Of a DNA stretch of 64,000 bases, positions 11,839 through 22,573 are shown one piece after another. The stretch lies in NCBI GenBank assembly GCA_008477525.1, contig SPDT01000008.1:620001-684000 (forward strand). The letters are read 5' to 3'. How positions within the stretch are numbered: the stretch's first letter is position 1; every line of letters starts with the position of its first letter. Position numbers and translations under genes: made by a program. The stretch is from Hypomyces perniciosus (Eukaryota > Ascomycota > Sordariomycetes > Hypocreales > Hypocreaceae). The notes below the pieces were generated by a model. That model was given only the letters and a program-made list of their open reading frames with translations, was not told the origin of the DNA and ran no database searches.

Positions 11839-12792
11839 ATGTCGTCGTCCATTCAACTCTCCTTCTCTCTTCGCCTCTCCTCTGGCGTCAAGACCGTGCA
11901 CCTGCTCGGCTCCTGGGACAACTACGTCGGCCAGCTCCCGCTCTCCAAGGACAAGACCGCTTCCAAGTCTGGCTCATGGAAGGGCACCTTCAAATTCCAA
12001 CAGGCTACTCTTGAGGCTGGTCAGCGATACTGGTACTACTACATCATCGACGGTTACCATGTTGCCCACAACCCTAGTGTTGAGTTCACCACTGAGCCCA
12101 CCACTGGCCGAGAGCTGAACATCCTCGACGTGCCCATGGACAAGTCCTCCTCCAAGTCCTCGCACAAGTCTTCGTCGTCGTCGTCCTCGCACAAGTCATC
12201 CTCCAGGTCTTCCTCTTCCTCTTCTTCTTCCTCCAAGTCAAGCAGCAAGAGCTCGTCAAAGCACTCCTCTTCCAAGGACAAGGAAGACCGCCGATCCTCT
12301 CGCCACCGTTCTTCCCTGTCAGTCGACATCCCCAAGGGCCGTCCGCTCTCCATCTCCCAGATCCAGGCCCCCAAGCCCATGTCGCCTCATGCGACCAAGC
12401 ACATTCTCGACTCTGACTACTACGGCAACGAGGAACTCGAGGAGCTCACCGCGCGCTTTGGCAGCGCCGGTCTCGATGATGATATCCTCACCAATTTCAG
12501 CACCTCCCCTGTCTCGTCCACCGGCTCGAGTCTGTCCTACCGCTCCGACAGCTCATCGCCCAGCTCGTCCCTCTCAGGCTACAGCACTCCCAGCTCCGAC
12601 TGCAGCTCATGCACCTGCGAGCGCTACGGAATCACTCGCAAGGGCGAGCGTGTCAAGATCGACTGCGGCGGTTCCCGCTGTGGTTATGACAGCGACTCAT
12701 GCTCCAGCGGTGCTAGCGACGACGAGGAGTACGAGTATGAGGCTCCCGCGCGTGCTCACGCTTCTCGCCGCAACGGCATCATTGTCACCTGA
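11839..12792 (+). CDS. CBM48/AMPK-type glycogen-binding-like domain protein with Ser/Lys-rich linker
   Basis: Intronless, 317 residues from the ATG at 11839. An in-frame upstream extension lacks an ATG. Residues 1-95 look like an E-set/CBM48 domain: LSFSLRLSSGVKTVHLLGSW, then DNYVGQLPL, GSWKGTFKF, RYWYYYIIDGYHVAHNPS and a final ELNILDVP. This order (GSWDNW-like strand, W-x-G/K turn, Y-x-Y-I-DG-x-x-x-x-D/NP) is the signature of AMPK-beta and isoamylase N-terminal domains. Residues about 100-150 are almost only Ser with Lys and His. The C-terminal half is Ser-rich with a small Cys cluster (CSSCTCERYG, then DCGGSRCG) and an acidic patch. The domain suggests binding of glycogen or another alpha-glucan; no kinase-complex interaction motif is seen, so this is not Gal83. 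The role is unknown. Confidence 0.75.
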   Translation: MSSSIQLSFSLRLSSGVKTVHLLGSWDNYVGQLPLSKDKTASKSGSWKGTFKFQQATLEAGQRYWYYYIIDGYHVAHNPSVEFTTEPTTGRELNILDVPMDKSSSKSSHKSSSSSSSHKSSSRSSSSSSSSSKSSSKSSSKHSSSKDKEDRRSSRHRSSLSVDIPKGRPLSISQIQAPKPMSPHATKHILDSDYYGNEELEELTARFGSAGLDDDILTNFSTSPVSSTGSSLSYRSDSSSPSSSLSGYSTPSSDCSSCTCERYGITRKGERVKIDCGGSRCGYDSDSCSSGASDDEEYEYEAPARAHASRRNGIIVT

Positions 12793-13479
12793 GCGACCAA
12801 GGACCCCGTGTGTATCAACAGATGGAGGCCGAAGAAAAGGCCTGACAGTTCATTCTTTACAGAGGACAAACGGCAGCAGCGCTACGTTAGCCGTTTGCCC
12901 TGTTCATGTTGTTGTGTGGTAATACTCTAATAAGCACAATCTCTCGCTTTATGCAAACCCCACCGCGTTCCGGGGGAGTTCTAGCACGCCAAGCTGGCCT
13001 TGGAGAACGTCGCTGGACCTCCCCCGTCTTCGCGTGTGATGACCAGTTGGGTCGATGCTGCGACCCCTCGTAGATGTTGGGCACCGACCACGTCTGCGAG
13101 TAGTTTGTTAGTTGGTTCTTGAGCCTTTCAAGACCGGAGCATCCCGTTTTTCTACGGACGGATTCGGGTTCCAGCTCTGGAAAAATCATTTCCGGACAAG
13201 TTATGGATGTGGTTCTGGATCAGGCAGTAGTATAGAAGATCTAGGGCTAGCCAGTCTTTGTGTGGATGAGGGGAAGAAGGGCAGATGTTAAAGGATTTGC
13301 TGCCGCGATGGATACTCTGTAGATGACGATTGAATCTACTGCAGTATCATTTCGAATGTCTCACGAGCAATGAACAATGTGAATGTGATTGTCGTAGAGC
13401 TCTCTCCCATCCACTCACGCTTGTTTCTTGAAATGCGCCTTCTCCTGGGGAATGAAATTTGTTAAAAATTGTAAAAAAA
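12793..13479. other. Convergent intergenic region
   Basis: 3' sides of the CBM48-like gene (plus) and of SDHAF2 (minus). No gene is supported. A short A/T tract with aaattgtaaaaaaattatt lies just before the SDHAF2 stop and may belong to its 3' end. Confidence 0.55.
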
Positions 13480-14263
13480 TTATTTCGTTTCTAATGGCGG
13501 CATAAATGCCATCCCTGTTCCCTCTCCACCATCAACGCTCCGATTCCTCACATGCGCTCTCAACTTCTCCAAGATCAGGCTATCCTTCCACCTCTTCGGC
13601 ACCGGTCTATACGCAGGCTTGAAGTTGCCTACCGTCTGCGCCCACTCGCCCTTGGGGGGGTTTCGGGGCAGCGCATCCACGCTTTGCTCAAACGTCGGGG
13701 TGGACGAGGCACTGGCGGGGCTCTCGGTCACGGAGGGGTTGGTAGAGGAATTGGGCTCGCGCTGGGTGGCCCAGTAGTATATGTCCCAGTCGTTCTCGTC
13801 AAGGAAGAGATCGTATTCGGTGAGCTCCTCGGCAGTCATGGCGGGGAGGTATGCCGATGCGAAGGTGGAGAGGAGAAGGTCTGATTCGAGGATGCCTCGT
13901 TTGCGAGATTGGTCTTGTTCACAAAAGTCAGTCTTGCTTACAATATATATATATATAAAGACCAATAAAATTGTATGCATAAATGCTGAAAGAAGGGTAG
14001 GAAGAGGGGTGGTGCGTACAGATGAGGCGCGCGCGCTTGGTGTTGGCATCTTCGCCGACACGACGAAGAGGCTCAATGCGGAATTTTGCGCCCTGCAACT
14101 CGCCAACTGCGAGCTCACTGGCATTGTTGTCGCTAGATAGTCGTGCGGTCGTGGAAATGGAGCGCTGGAGCAGGAAGACAGAGCAGGTGGGAGAGCTGGT
14201 GAGGACGAGTCGTCGGAGGTGCGCAGGTGCGGGACGCATCGCTGCGGCAATGGAGGAAGCCAT
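13480..14263 (-). CDS. SDH5: Succinate dehydrogenase assembly factor 2, mitochondrial
   Basis: Two exons on the minus strand, 14263-14020 and 13913-13480, separated by a 106-nt intron that contains an (AT)n run at 13943-13956. The splice restores [17 protein letters not shown], the invariant opening of the SDHAF2/Sdh5 (EMI5) domain, followed by [32 protein letters not shown] and IYYWATQ. This factor promotes covalent FAD attachment to the flavoprotein subunit of succinate dehydrogenase in the mitochondrial matrix. The N terminus ([20 protein letters not shown], then [14 protein letters not shown]) is Arg/Ser/Ala-rich without acidic residues, a typical presequence. The total of 225 residues is within the fungal range; the C-terminal tail after [20 protein letters not shown] is specific to fungi. 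An equivalent symbol is SDHAF2. Confidence 0.95.
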
Positions 14264-15943
14264 TGTCTGAGAATTCGGATTGAGGCTTTTTGGTTGAGTG
14301 TGTTTTGGGGATTCACGTTGAAAAGAAAAGAATTTCCCAGAAACGATTGTGCTTGTTGAAGTTGGTTCTGATGTTGAACTGCGATGACGACAGAGTAACC
14401 GAGGTCGATATCTTTTTTCTCGGAGGTACGAAGTAATGCTTTACTAATAGTATACTAATGCCTTAGGCAGTTAGTGTGCCCGTCTACAATATTAACCTAG
14501 TCCTAAAAAGGAACCCTGATGAAGGAAGAGTATGACAGAATAGATAACTACTGTTTGTAATTAAGCTAGTACTCCGTACCAAGTAAAGTAGTAACTCGAT
14601 ATGACAGGGATATGGCTATGCCTAATCAGGCTTCAGCCCTCCTACAACCTTATCATCAGCAGTCTTCATCCTTCATCAACGCCCTAGCCGTCCGGCATTA
14701 CATCCGGCCTACAGCTTCATCGTGGCTTCGTTTGTTGATAGTAACGTTGAAGTCTGCATCGATTATTTCCCCGGCTACTTTCCTTCCTTCCTGCCTATAA
14801 GTTTCTAGGCTATTGGAAGGCTGGCTTTGTGTCCCTTATTAGTGCCCTGTTGCAGCTGCTTCTGTCCTGGCCTTCGACTTCGACCTCACCTTCACACGTA
14901 CATACACGACTTCCTCGGCCTTTCTAACCAAGTCTTCAGCAAGCCATGCTGTATATGCTGCGACAGCTGCATGCACCTAGCAGCCTCTCACGAACTGCCC
15001 ACCCTTTCCTCAGCAGTGCACGCTGTTATATTACACCTTCGTCAATTGGAGCCCAAGAACGCTAGCTCGGCCGACTACCACGAGTGCTATACGGGCTTCC
15101 TTCTACACACATGCTGTTGTGCGGCTTCTTCGACGAAATATAGTAGGTAAAAAGTTAATTATATAGAAGATAAAGGGCTTGTGTCGCCATCACGCTTCTC
15201 TGAAGCTTAACAAACGCTTGCTCAGTATGCCTGCCGCCTTATCAAAGTTGCTTCAATGAACCATTCTGTACGGAGTACGGAGTACCAGCTCCCTAGAAAA
15301 TACAACTACGGTAAATGGGGGGTAGAAAAAAGGATGGTGTTTTACAAGTACTACTACCCAGAGTAAACAGCCACTAGATAAGATTTCCCCACAGCAATAT
15401 AAGTGATCTATAAAATAGGAGTTAGCTATGGAGTACTCCGTACGAAGTATAACAATAAGAGTAATTTGTGGCTATTAGTGTGAGGTGTGGCCATATATGT
15501 TTTATTGTTAACCGCTGATACATTAGCTTTGGTAAATTACCTAGTACTAGTAGGATAACTAACAACTATATAGTTCGAAGCACTAATTTTCTATTCCGGC
15601 ATTATTATTTCAAACTTCATGATTAGACAGACTATTTCACAAAACTGTTGATCCCGCAAGATGTCGTTTTTCTGCAAAATGAAAGACTCATTGGTCGCCT
15701 TGTATCTCACATGCAACCTATGGCATTCTCCCGCATTTTCTCCAATGGCAATCGGTCTTCAGGCGGCGACCCCGCGCGGCCCAACTCGCTCGCTGCATGC
15801 CCTTCTCAGCTTGTCCGCGTCACTGAGAACAGCAGTTCAAAGACGACTACGCGCTATATCCAAGTCATCGATAGCTTGATATTCGCCGCCGCCATTCCAT
15901 CTCAATCTACCGTTGCCGTTTGAAGAAAATCATCTCCGCTGCT
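14264..15943. other. AT-rich, decayed-looking stretch with tandem palindromic motifs
   Basis: Apart from the SDHAF2 promoter (to about 14420), this stretch shows no intact gene. It is AT-rich, stop-rich and contains a 600-base segment (about 14620-15140) with a different C/T-rich composition and long but featureless plus-strand frames, which looks like an old insertion. Motif copies: gtactccgtac at 14569-14579, a tandem double copy at 15268-15285, and ggagtactccgtacgaagta at 15430-15449. From about 15650 the sequence is the probable leader of the NLR gene; an ATG-initiated frame at 15661-15879 could be an upstream ORF. I cannot name an element family. Confidence 0.4.
15268..15285. repeat. Tandem copy of the gtacggagtac motif
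   Basis: Two overlapping copies share the central gtac: gtacggagtacggagtac. This is one of the densest examples of the dispersed intergenic motif family described in the findings. Confidence 0.7.
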
Positions 15944-18900
15944 ATGCGTGTCAGACAGTCATTTCATCGGTTGAAGCGGAAGCTCTTGCGCCAGCCCGCG
16001 CCAAACTTAGACGAGCCCAAAGCCCAAGACAAAACCGGCGATGGGCAAACAACATCTGTTACGATAACTGCTGAGTCGTCTGCCAGTGGATATGGCACGC
16101 AAGCCTCCATCACGACTCTGGCTGTCCGATCCGACTCAGCATCTAACCAACAAGCCCAAGGCCTCGCCGATCCGTCTCCTCTGGCGCTGTCCAGCTCTCC
16201 CTTTTCTGCCAATGCTGATACCTCCACCCATCCGTCTCCAAACCTTGCTGAACGACTCTGGGATCGAGCTTATGACGAACTGAAGGCCAGTGATGCTGCA
16301 TTAGTGCAGGGGTATGAGAAGCTTCTATCTCGCAAACTTCGCGGCCAAGCCTTGGATTCCCTGGAAAGCGAGTCTGAACAAAATGCAATCGCACAGGATG
16401 ACGCATCCGCGAGACGAGACCAGATGCACGAGCTCGTTCGCGCTGGCTTGGAAAAGACAGCACCAGAGGTAAAAGCGAAGAAGCATATTGGCGAAGCTAT
16501 GAAGTTGGTCCTCTCCATGGCCGAGATAGTTGGGTCTGCAGTCCAGACTATGCCGCAGCCTGCTCTTGCTTGGACTGGCCTGTGTCTGGTCCTAGAGGTG
16601 AGACCACCTGAAAAGTAGGAGGATTCAGATGCTGACTTCCATGTGAGACATTCGTTGAAAACCCTACAGCTGAGGCAGAAGCCAATCGCAAGGGCATCGA
16701 ATACGTTATCAAGAAAATGGACTGGTACTGCAAGCTATCCAGTGTCGTGCTGAAGGAGAACGCCATGTACGACAGTCATCTCTCCGGTGTTCGATGTGAA
16801 CTAGAGACCCCGATTGTGGATCTCTACAAAGCACTTCTCTCATATGAGATGAAAAGTGTTTGCTCATACTACCGCAACCGTGGCCTTGTCTGGTTGCGCG
16901 ATATTGCAAAGCTTGATAACTGGGACGGTAATATGAAAGCAATCCAAGATGCTGAAGGCGTTTTCAGTACCCTTTCCAACACCTATACGGAGCAGAAGAT
17001 TTCTTCTGGCATCGAGGAGCTTGTTTCACAGGCAAAGAAGCAGGAAACTGCTCAAATGACAGAGAAGGATCAGCAGTGCCTCGGAGACCTACGTCCTACG
17101 GATCCTCGCTTCGATAAGCGTCGCATTGAAGAGACCAAAGGCGGTCTATTACAGGAGTCGTTTCGCTGGATTCTTGACAATTCTGAATTCCGAAAGTGGC
17201 AAAACCACGAGCAGAGCCAACTGCTGTGGATTAAAGGCGATCCAGGCAAAGGCAAGACCATGCTGCTCTGCGGCATTATCGACGAATTGGAAAAGCAAAT
17301 AACTCAGTCGAGTCTTGTGTCATTTTTCTTCTGCCAGGGTACCGACTCACGCATTAATAACGCTGCTGCCGTTCTGCGCGGCCTGATTTATATGCTTGTC
17401 AGCCAGCAGCCATCGCTCATCTCTCACGTTCGGAAGGAGTACGACCAGGCTGGTAACCAACTCTTTCAGGATGCAAATTCTTGGGTCGCTTTATCGGAAA
17501 TCTTTACGAACATCCTACTGGATCCAGGATTGACGGCTGCCTACATCATTATAGATGCGCTTGACGAGTGTGTTGCAAGCCTGCCCCAGCTCTTGCATCT
17601 TATTGTTCAGAACATGTCGGCTTCGCCTCGCGTCAAATGGATCGTATCCAGTCGAAATTGGCCTAGCATTGAGCGTCAGCTGGCCCAACCCAATGGCGTC
17701 AACGGTATGAGCCTAAGTCTTGAGGTAAATGCCGATCTTGTATCTCGCGCTGTCGGTTTTTATATCGATTATAAAGTCTCCAAGCTTGTCTCGATTGAAG
17801 GAGATAAGGATCTGCAAGATAAAGTCCGCAACCAAATGCGCCAAAAGGCTAACGGCACATTCCTCTGGGTTGCCCTTGTTTTCAAGGAGCTTCAAGCCAT
17901 AGAGGATGCGGAATATGAAGATCATTCAGATATCTTGAATATCCTTGAGAAGATGCCCAGTGATTTAACTGACCTATATTCCCGAATGCTCCAGCAAATT
18001 CATCGCCTGGGAGGCAAGGATCCAGAACGATGTCTAGCCATTCTTTCAACTGCAATTCTGGCATATCGACCGCTGCATCTGCTAGAGCTGCCGACCCTTG
18101 CTGACTTTAAAGGTCATCTAAACGAAAGGGCTATACTGGAAAGATTGGTTAATAAATGTGGCTCGTTTCTAACGGTTCGCGACGACACTGTTTATTTCGT
18201 CCATCAATCAGCCAAAGACCACTTGGCTATGGACGAGAACGCCCTGTCTACCATCTTCCCCTCAGGCTGTGAAGACGCCCATCACGCCATTTTTTCTCGC
18301 TCGCTACAAGCCATTGGGAACAAATTAGAGAAGAACATCTACGAGATACCTCGCCAAGGACTTCTGATCGATCAGATTACTACACCTGATCCAGGTCCGC
18401 TGGTTGCTGTTCGATATTCTTGTGTTTATTGGATTTATCACCTCTGTGAGGGAAGTCCCAATGACAGCGACTTGATCGATGGTGGAGTAATTCAACGATT
18501 CTTCAAGAAGCATTTTCTCCACTGGTTAGAGGCTTTAAGCCTCTTGCATGATGTGTCAATCGGTGTTCTCTCGATAACAAAACTAGTGGCTTTATTCAAG
18601 GTTAGTCTGGATCAATGAATCCATCGGGGTTTGGGTTTTGAGAATGAGGCTAATTGGCATAGGGAAAAAACAAAGGCGAACTCTCTGATCTAGTCGAAGA
18701 TGCACGACGTTTTTTTCTCCATAACAGATGGGTTATCGAGAATTCTCCACTACAGATATACTCGTCTGCGCTTATATTCACTCCTCCTCGAAGCTTGGTA
18801 CGGGAAATATTTGAACATGAAGTCCCTTCGTGGATAACGAATAGGCCTGTTATTGATACTCATTGGAGTCCTTGCTTACAGACACTCGAGGGCCACACTA

Positions 18901-19472
18901 GCCGTGTGGAATCAGTTGCCTTCTCCCTAGACGGCCATAGGCTCGCATCAGGATCAGAAGATAAGATAGTCAAGGTTTGGAATGCAGCTACAGGCGAGTG
19001 TATCCAAACGCTTAAGGGCCATAGTGACTGGGTGCGATCAATTACCTTCTCACCAGACGGCTATATGCTTGCATCAGGATCAGACGATAAGACAGTCAAG
19101 GTTTGGAATACAGCTACAGGCGAGTGTATCCAAACGATTGATGTCCAGACAGCCATTTATGTCCTTTCATTTGATCCAATGGCACAGTCTCGTCTCTATA
19201 CCAATCTTGGGTATCTAGAATTTGATCTGGCGTCTAAGATGAATGCACAACCAAACCAGGTTTCTTCCCATCATGTTAGCTTCTATGACTACAGTATACA
19301 CAGTGATGGGGTGTGGATTTTGAAAGATGGTAGGCCTGTGCTTTGGCTCCCTCCAGAATATCGACCATACTCTTATCGCACTTCGGTTGTGGCGGGATCG
19401 AAGGTTGTCATCGGCTGCCAGTCAGGACGTGTATTAATCTTACACTTCTCGGAAACAGGGCCAAGCTCATAG
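15944..19472 (+). CDS. NACHT-WD40 NOD-like receptor (NWD/HET-E class)
   Basis: Three exons, 15944-16597, 16648-18600 and 18663-19472 (introns of 50 and 62 nt), give 1138 residues. Residues about 100-310 form the NWD-type N-terminal domain (LAERLWDRAYDELKASD, WTGLCLVLE, then across the splice NPTAEAEANRKGIEYVI and VDLYKALLSYEMKSVC). A NACHT domain follows: P-loop GDPGKGKT at 415-422, Walker B IIIDALDEC near 518-526, and a sensor-like VKWIVSSRNWPSIE. The third exon continues with LVEDARRFFLHNRWVIENSP, QIYSSALIFTP and two WD40 repeats at about 944-1027, then a degenerate beta-rich C terminus (LWLPPEYRPYSYR, VIGCQSGRVLI). Such STAND proteins are linked in fungi to allorecognition and are proposed immune receptors. 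The start at 15944 (MRVRQSFHRL) is the first ATG of the frame. All key ATPase motifs are intact and no stop interrupts the spliced frame. Only two canonical WD40 units is fewer than usual for the class. Confidence 0.9.
18885..19136 (+). repeat. Two near-identical WD40 repeat units
   Basis: Two consecutive 126-nt (42-codon) units. Their second halves, 18945-19010 and 19071-19136, match at 63 of 66 positions by eye, while the first halves are more different. High identity between adjacent WD40 units is typical of fungal incompatibility-type receptors undergoing repeat exchange. Confidence 0.85.
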
Positions 19473-20799
19473 AGTACCGAATTTCTACCTGCTGTCTTAT
19501 ACCATCTCAATTGTCTCAGGGCAACTGCCCAGCAGTGTCTCGTCAGGTTGGAGTTGGAGTTGATTGAGGGTTGGCGACGCCCAATTCCCGGGGGTAGGCC
19601 ATCAGACAAAGCGCATTGGCTGTCAGCAGGACGCATTTGGTTTGTTGATTTGTATGTTTGGGACAAGTGAAAATGTTGATCGGGAAGAACATTGCGGGTA
19701 GATTTTCTCTGATAGAGAGGCCTTGATTGGAATGACTAACAATAGTCCTATGATGTCTCAACAATACCCGTGTATTCCAGACATATGTGTGATAGGACCA
19801 ATGGAGTGGTTAAGTCAATGGCAATGGTTTCAGCAAGTAAACAAACACGCATCAAGTTGAAGGTATAGGGCCATTTGCGACGAAAGGTCTTTGTCTTGCA
19901 ATAAACATGACCTTTTTTTTTCGAGTCTTCCGATATAATGCTCTTTTTCTCAATATATTAAATGACTCCATCTTCAAATTACGAAACGATTGCGGACAAA
20001 TTATCCGTCGCTTAAATTCTTTTACTTTTGTTCCTGAACGCACACCAATCAGGCCTGTGACAATAAAACAGGTCTGCAAAATATCTTCATTGCCACAGCT
20101 AACTCTAGTTACCACAGATTATTTTTCTTATTGCTACATATCACTTTTATGCAGTGGTTCTTTAAGCAAAGTCATCAAGGGCGTCCTTGTTGGCCTCGGT
20201 ATCTCATCATGCCGGCTTGCTGACCGGGGCGGTCCGGATCACGGAGAGGAGGAGGGGCCGGTTCTGGATCCTCCTCTTCTTCATCTCCTTGGCCACCAAA
20301 AAGTAATAAAGTCCATTAAGCTTGTAGCTAGTGATTGTGGTGTCCTATTCAGAGGCAAACGGTTTGCAGCCTCGCTTGATTATCCGTCGCTTAAATTCTT
20401 TTAGCGTGTCCTCGCTATAATTGAAGCTTCGTTTCTTTCATTTCAGCACTCGGATAATCTGATCCATCATAAATACAGACGGCTTTGTTCCCCCTATTCC
20501 CCCCCCCCCTCTCCACTAAAGCACCGCTGCAGCTGCAGCTAATTGGGGCCAAATGGACGTCACCGCTCAGTCTATGGCGGGGTAACCAGGACATAGCTTT
20601 GGAGCTCTGGCCTCTCTCCTTTCAGCATCCTGCATCTTGCATCTGTTCGTCCAGATCCATAGATACCTACTTGATTTTTGATACGACTTTTTCTCTTTTC
20701 CATCCCATTCTATTCTATTCATATCTCCAGACTACTCTATATCTGCTTCAATTATACATCAATCGTCTCACAGCATAAGAAATAGCCACAGCAGCAGCC
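19473..20799. other. Intergenic with decayed AT-rich segment
   Basis: 3' side of the NLR gene, then about 19850-20480 of AT-rich sequence that includes a 25-bp direct repeat (separate entry). No gene is supported. From about 20500 to 20799 the strand becomes C/T-rich and is probably the leader of the amidohydrolase gene. Confidence 0.45.
20000..20403. repeat. 25-bp perfect direct repeat pair bounding 404 bases
   Basis: The 25 bases at 20000-20024 recur exactly at 20379-20403 (core ccgtcgcttaaattc). The enclosed segment contains a purine-rich stretch (ggagaggaggagggg, about 20243-20257) and its own near-complementary C/T partner (cctcctcttcttc, about 20270-20282). It could be a remnant with short terminal direct repeats or a local duplication; no target-site duplication or coding capacity is seen. 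Confidence 0.5.
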
Positions 20800-21941
20800 A
20801 TGGCCGAACAAGACCAACGCCTCGTCCTCCCCATCATCGACTCCCATATCCACATATACCCCCAATCCGAAGTCGACAACCTCGCCTGGGCCACTCCCGA
20901 GCACCCTCTCGCCGGCCAATTCTCCATCGAGCAGTACAAGCAATCCACCCAATCCGCCCCTTCACTCCTGGGCTTCATCTTCGTCGAGACAGACCGCAAG
21001 CACGATCTCGAGGCCGCTGCTGCAGGCGATGCCTCGGGCTGGGACGGCCCCCTCAAGGAGGTCCAATGGCTGAAGCGCGTTGCCCTCGGCACACCCAAGG
21101 ACGGAGAAGGCCATACGCCTGAGGATGCGAAGCTGTGTCTTGCCGTCATCCCCTGGGCGCCGTTGCCGAGTGGCGCGGCTGTCATGGAGAAGTATCTGGA
21201 CCGCGTCAAGGAGGAGGCCGGCGAGGCGTGGCCGAAGGTTAAGGGGTTTAGGTACCTCCTGCAGGACAAGCCGCACGGCATCATGCTGCAAGACAACTTT
21301 ATCGAGAGTCTGAAGCTGCTGGGACGGAGGGGCTTCGTCTTTGAGGTGGCCGTCGATCAACACCGCAGGGGCAAGAAGCAACTCGACGAGACTGTCGAGA
21401 TGATAGGCCGCGCCCACGAAGGCGTCCCCGAGGAGGAAAAAGTCACCTTCATCATCAGTAAGCCCTCTCCCTTCTCTCTCTCTCTCTCTACCAGCCCTTC
21501 TTCCACACATCATCACCACTTCTTCTAACACATAGTCAAGACCACCTCGGCAAGCCCGACCTCACCATCTACAACGTAACCTCCGACCCTTCCTTCACCG
21601 CCTGGCGCACCGCCATGTACACCCTCGGCAAATGCTCCCGCACTTACATGAAGCTGTCCGGCGGCTTCGGCGAAATGACCGACGCACTGCGCGCCCAATC
21701 CCCCTCTCACATCTTCCAGTCCACGCTGGCCTGGCTGGGCATCGTGCTCGCCACCTTTGGCAGCCGCCGCATCATGTTTGCGAGCGACTGGCCCGTGTGC
21801 ACCGTGGGCTTTGAGGATAGGGACGAGGCGTGGCCCAAGTGGCGGGAGGTTGTGGAGAAGATGTGCTGGATGGCGTCGTTGGATGATGAGGATAGGGCTA
21901 TGATTTTCGGGGGCACGGCCAAGGCTGCTTACGGGTTGTAG
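20800..21941 (+). CDS. Amidohydrolase-2 family metal-dependent hydrolase
   Basis: Two exons, 20800-21457 and 21541-21941, joined over an 83-nt intron with a (TC)n tract, encode 352 residues. The acceptor agtcaag (ending at 21540) is chosen over the earlier cacatag because only it keeps the frame and restores FIINHLGKPDL. TIM-barrel amidohydrolase landmarks are the metal-binding IIDSHIHIYP (His16, His18), GFRYLLQDKP, FEVAVDQHRRG, INHLGKP (His221) and the barrel-end FASDWPVC (Asp302). These match the Amidohydro_2 group that includes 2-pyrone-4,6-dicarboxylate lactonase and L-rhamnono/fucono-lactonase-like proteins. The substrate is not predictable. There is no signal peptide, so a cytosolic enzyme is likely. 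Neighbouring genes give no pathway hint. Confidence 0.9.
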
Positions 21942-22573
21942 GAAGAGAGAGGCTTTTTTCATATGATATGAAGATGTATGTATGTATATGACTGGGAAAC
22001 ACTTCACGCATGGCAAAGGGAAAAAAACGTAATGAGATATTTCGTTGAACTGATGACAATGGGACGGTTATGCTCTATCTACGCTTCAATTCTCAAACCA
22101 ACCCAACCCATCTATGATTTGACAGCACACATACACATGCAAACAGTAGACCCAGAGTACAAATCCAAAGGCCAATTCTCTAGATTGAAAATAAACCAAC
22201 CAACAAGGCATGCCTCATCGACACTAACCACAAAGTAAAAAAGACATCATGAACCCTTTCCCACTCCCAAACTCCCATGTCTTCCACCAGAGGCAAGACA
22301 AGCCGAATCAACATGTCCCACGCGTGAGAAGAAAATCACACACACGGGGATCTATCATCATAAGCACGGGGGCATCAAGTTGCGCCCCTCCTCGTACTGT
22401 TGTTTCATATCCCAAATCCAAACCGCCGCAATGCCAGCTTGCACACATTCAGAAGAGAGAAAGCGCACACACATATAAAGGCGCCGCGCTCCCAATGTCA
22501 TTCCCCATCATTCAGATACACGTTTCTTTTTCACGTTTCTTTCAGCCTCTCCAGAATCCCGCTGGGCCCCTTT
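21942..22573. other. Convergent 3' region
   Basis: About 630 bases between the stops of the amidohydrolase (plus) and the coiled-coil gene (minus). No gene is supported; A-rich and CA-rich stretches probably contain both 3' untranslated ends. Confidence 0.6.

Noticed and set aside
12054..12380. Acidic minus-strand frame opposite the CBM48-like gene
   Set aside because: It mirrors the Ser/Lys repeat tract on the coding strand (Glu/Asp/Leu runs) and has no independent signal.
14620..15140. Plus-strand frames that might be a transposon protein
   Set aside because: The frames contain no transposase, integrase or reverse transcriptase motif and no terminal repeats were found, so only a decayed stretch is recorded.
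15661..15879. ATG-initiated frame just upstream of the NLR
   Set aside because: It is in another frame than the receptor, has no family resemblance and most likely lies in the leader; it is mentioned only as a possible upstream ORF.
21495..21540. Alternative acceptors (ccag near 21494 and catag near 21535) for the amidohydrolase intron
   Set aside because: Neither keeps the frame with the gtaag donor; only the acceptor ending at 21540 restores the conserved INHLGKP.
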